Positions 42,122 through 42,861 of a stretch of 42,861 nt of DNA are shown here, piece after piece; position 1 is the stretch's first letter, and every line of letters begins with the position of its first letter. The stretch is from an uncultured Desulfosporosinus sp. (GTDB taxonomy: Bacteria > Bacillota > Desulfitobacteriia > Desulfitobacteriales > Desulfitobacteriaceae). The position numbers and the translations under genes are program-made. The notes under the pieces were generated by a model that made no database searches, was not told the DNA's origin, and saw only the letters and a list, made by a program, of their open reading frames with translations. The stretch lies in the NCBI GenBank assembly GCA_927405585.1, contig CAKMJS010000056.1, positions 1 through 42,861 of the forward strand, in the 5' to 3' direction.

Positions 42122-42475
42122 TTATACCGTCTGGTAATTCTTTACTGCTTCCTCCAGTTGTGCACAAAGTAGACGTTCCTCTTCAGTATTTGCTGTGAAA
42201 TACAGTCGGCCAATGATACCTGTAATCACCTTGAGAACATCTTCCAGAACTAATGATTCTTTCATTGCTAATTGGGCACTCGTCTCGATTAAGGCAACTC
42301 CGAATTGATGACCAACTCCCTCCTTCACCATACGTGTACAAGTTTTTCCTAATAAACGCATAACTAAAGAGGCTTCCTGAACATCTAATTGGCGAATCAC
42401 TTCAATCGTTGTCGTTAAACCTTGTACGATACGCAATCCCACACTATTCCAGCTTACTTGTTGTTGATCCATCAT
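42122..42475 (-). CDS. Hypothetical protein, mostly helical
   Basis: A 117-residue protein with no signal peptide and no membrane helix, predicted almost all alpha-helical (for example VGLRIVQGLTTTIEVIRQLD and EERLLCAQLEEAVKNYQTV). No family is recognised. ATG at 42473-42475 follows GGGGGAAGTAT; a second ATG one codon on is possible. It lies 80 bases above spoVM on the same strand, so a role in sporulation can be guessed but is not shown. Confidence 0.65.
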   Translation of the reverse strand: MMDQQQVSWNSVGLRIVQGLTTTIEVIRQLDVQEASLVMRLLGKTCTRMVKEGVGHQFGVALIETSAQLAMKESLVLEDVLKVITGIIGRLYFTANTEEERLLCAQLEEAVKNYQTV

Positions 42476-42536
42476 ATACTTCCCCCTTAGAGATCACTTC
42501 CGTGCCATACTATATGCATCCTCCGCACCAAGGGTG

Positions 42537-42577
42537 AAAAAACGAGCAGTGAAGGTAAAATTACCTACTCTGCTCGT
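42537..42577 (-). terminator. Rho-independent terminator of a minus-strand unit from the right
   Basis: ACGAGCAG...CTGCTCGT with inner GGTA/TACC, followed by six T on the minus strand. It must serve transcripts entering from beyond 42577, yet no gene is seen in the last 280 bases of the window. Confidence 0.75.
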
Positions 42578-42707
42578 CGTGATCGTGGTTTGGTTCGTAT
42601 TTCGTATTTCTAATTTTGATATTTTAAAACTTACCCTGTGTTTTCTTAACCATAGAGTTATAGCTTTAATTATGATTGCTTCTACAAGGCATTATCCAAC
42701 ACCGTCA

Positions 42708-42861
42708 GCATCCATTCTTTAATGAATGCAAGAAAGAACCGTCCCCTTTCCCGTCGAATGTGCCGTCTCCGGTTCTCCGTCACCCGTTCCGTTTCCGTGA
42801 CCCGAGATGGGACGCAGTGTCACACGAGCGCGACGTCTCTACGAAAGCAGAACAGCAAACT
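42708..42861. repeat. GC-rich repeat-like segment with REP-style hairpin
   Basis: A small hairpin (GCAT, one-base bulge, CATT/AATG, ATGC at 42708-42729) is followed by AAGAACCGTCCCC and then about 130 GC-rich bases with seven CCGT words in 65 bases. The GGGGACGGTTCTT word and hairpin resemble repeats that accompany REP-associated (RAYT) transposases in some Firmicutes, from memory. No transposase frame is visible before the window ends. Confidence 0.45.

Larger units (their letters stand above)
42476..42861. other. Gene-free end region with terminator and repeat-like segment
   Basis: This region holds the leader of the gene at 42122, a minus-strand terminator, AT-rich sequence (42580-42700), a hairpin at 42708-42729 and a GC-rich, CCGT-rich tail to the window end. 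I see no convincing ORF. Confidence 0.5.

Noticed and set aside
1-42861. CRISPR array, prophage, defence island, toxin-antitoxin pair or intact transposon
   Set aside because: I saw no regularly spaced repeats, no integrase, transposase, nuclease or methylase genes of such systems; the genes are ordinary core and sporulation genes.

Overview
The window comes from a low-to-moderate GC, endospore-forming, anaerobic Firmicute. A Desulfosporosinus/Desulfitobacterium-like member of the Peptococcaceae lineage fits best, but this is inferred from gene content and not from a marker-gene search. The support is a full-length Spo0A, a micro-gene for SpoVM, the PrkA-YhbH-SpoVR set, a PdaB-like spore deacetylase, strong AGGAGG-type ribosome binding sites with frequent GTG/TTG starts, a 4Fe-4S ferredoxin and a siroheme sulfite/nitrite-reductase-type protein. 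Almost all genes are on the minus strand; the plus strand carries a PLD-like lipoprotein, a TIGR04086-type membrane protein, a small membrane protein, pdaB, tRNA-Arg and ferredoxin.

Layout. 1-7.2 kb: a TPR-like gene cut by the window edge, a Fur-family regulator with its own promoter and terminator, a PUA-domain rRNA methyltransferase, a 45-residue Pro/Tyr-rich protein, a YkuS-like protein, a membrane M28 peptidase, a PLD-like lipoprotein and a histidine phosphatase. 7.2-10.8 kb: a structured RNA (probable 6S RNA), a winged-helix/coiled-coil protein, panB, a small membrane protein and lgt. 10.8-16.5 kb: an FtsA/PilM-type actin-like ATPase with a long beta-rich tail, pgi, pfkA and a DnaA paralogue without the N-terminal domains. 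16.6-19 kb: a LysR regulator, a GC-rich folded intergenic element, a cyclophilin and a DedA protein. 19.1-23.6 kb: prkA-yhbH-spoVR. 23.7-28.1 kb: a small CxxC protein that seems to start at ATT, glnA with a GlnR/TnrA-like operator in its promoter, cobO coupled to an unknown gene, and a TPR protein. 28.3-32.5 kb: a small membrane protein, pdaB, a TPR membrane protein, YitT, tRNA-Arg(CCG) and tmk. 32.7-38.4 kb: a complete oppABCDF-type peptide importer. 38.6-42.9 kb: spo0A with a 0A box upstream, ferredoxin, a DUF1858-siroheme reductase fusion behind a small zinc-ribbon gene, an exported hypothetical protein, spoVM, an unknown small protein, and a GC-rich repeat-like segment that runs off the end.

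How it fits together. Sporulation control (Spo0A), early and late sporulation functions (PrkA set, SpoVM, PdaB) and peptide uptake (Opp, which in Bacillus feeds sporulation signalling) lie in one neighbourhood with glycolysis entry (pgi-pfkA), nitrogen assimilation (glnA) and cofactor synthesis (panB, cobO). No prophage, CRISPR array, toxin-antitoxin pair or intact transposon was seen. The best candidates for new biology are the small genes, the folded GC-rich element, the DnaA and FtsA paralogues and the DUF1858-siroheme fusion.
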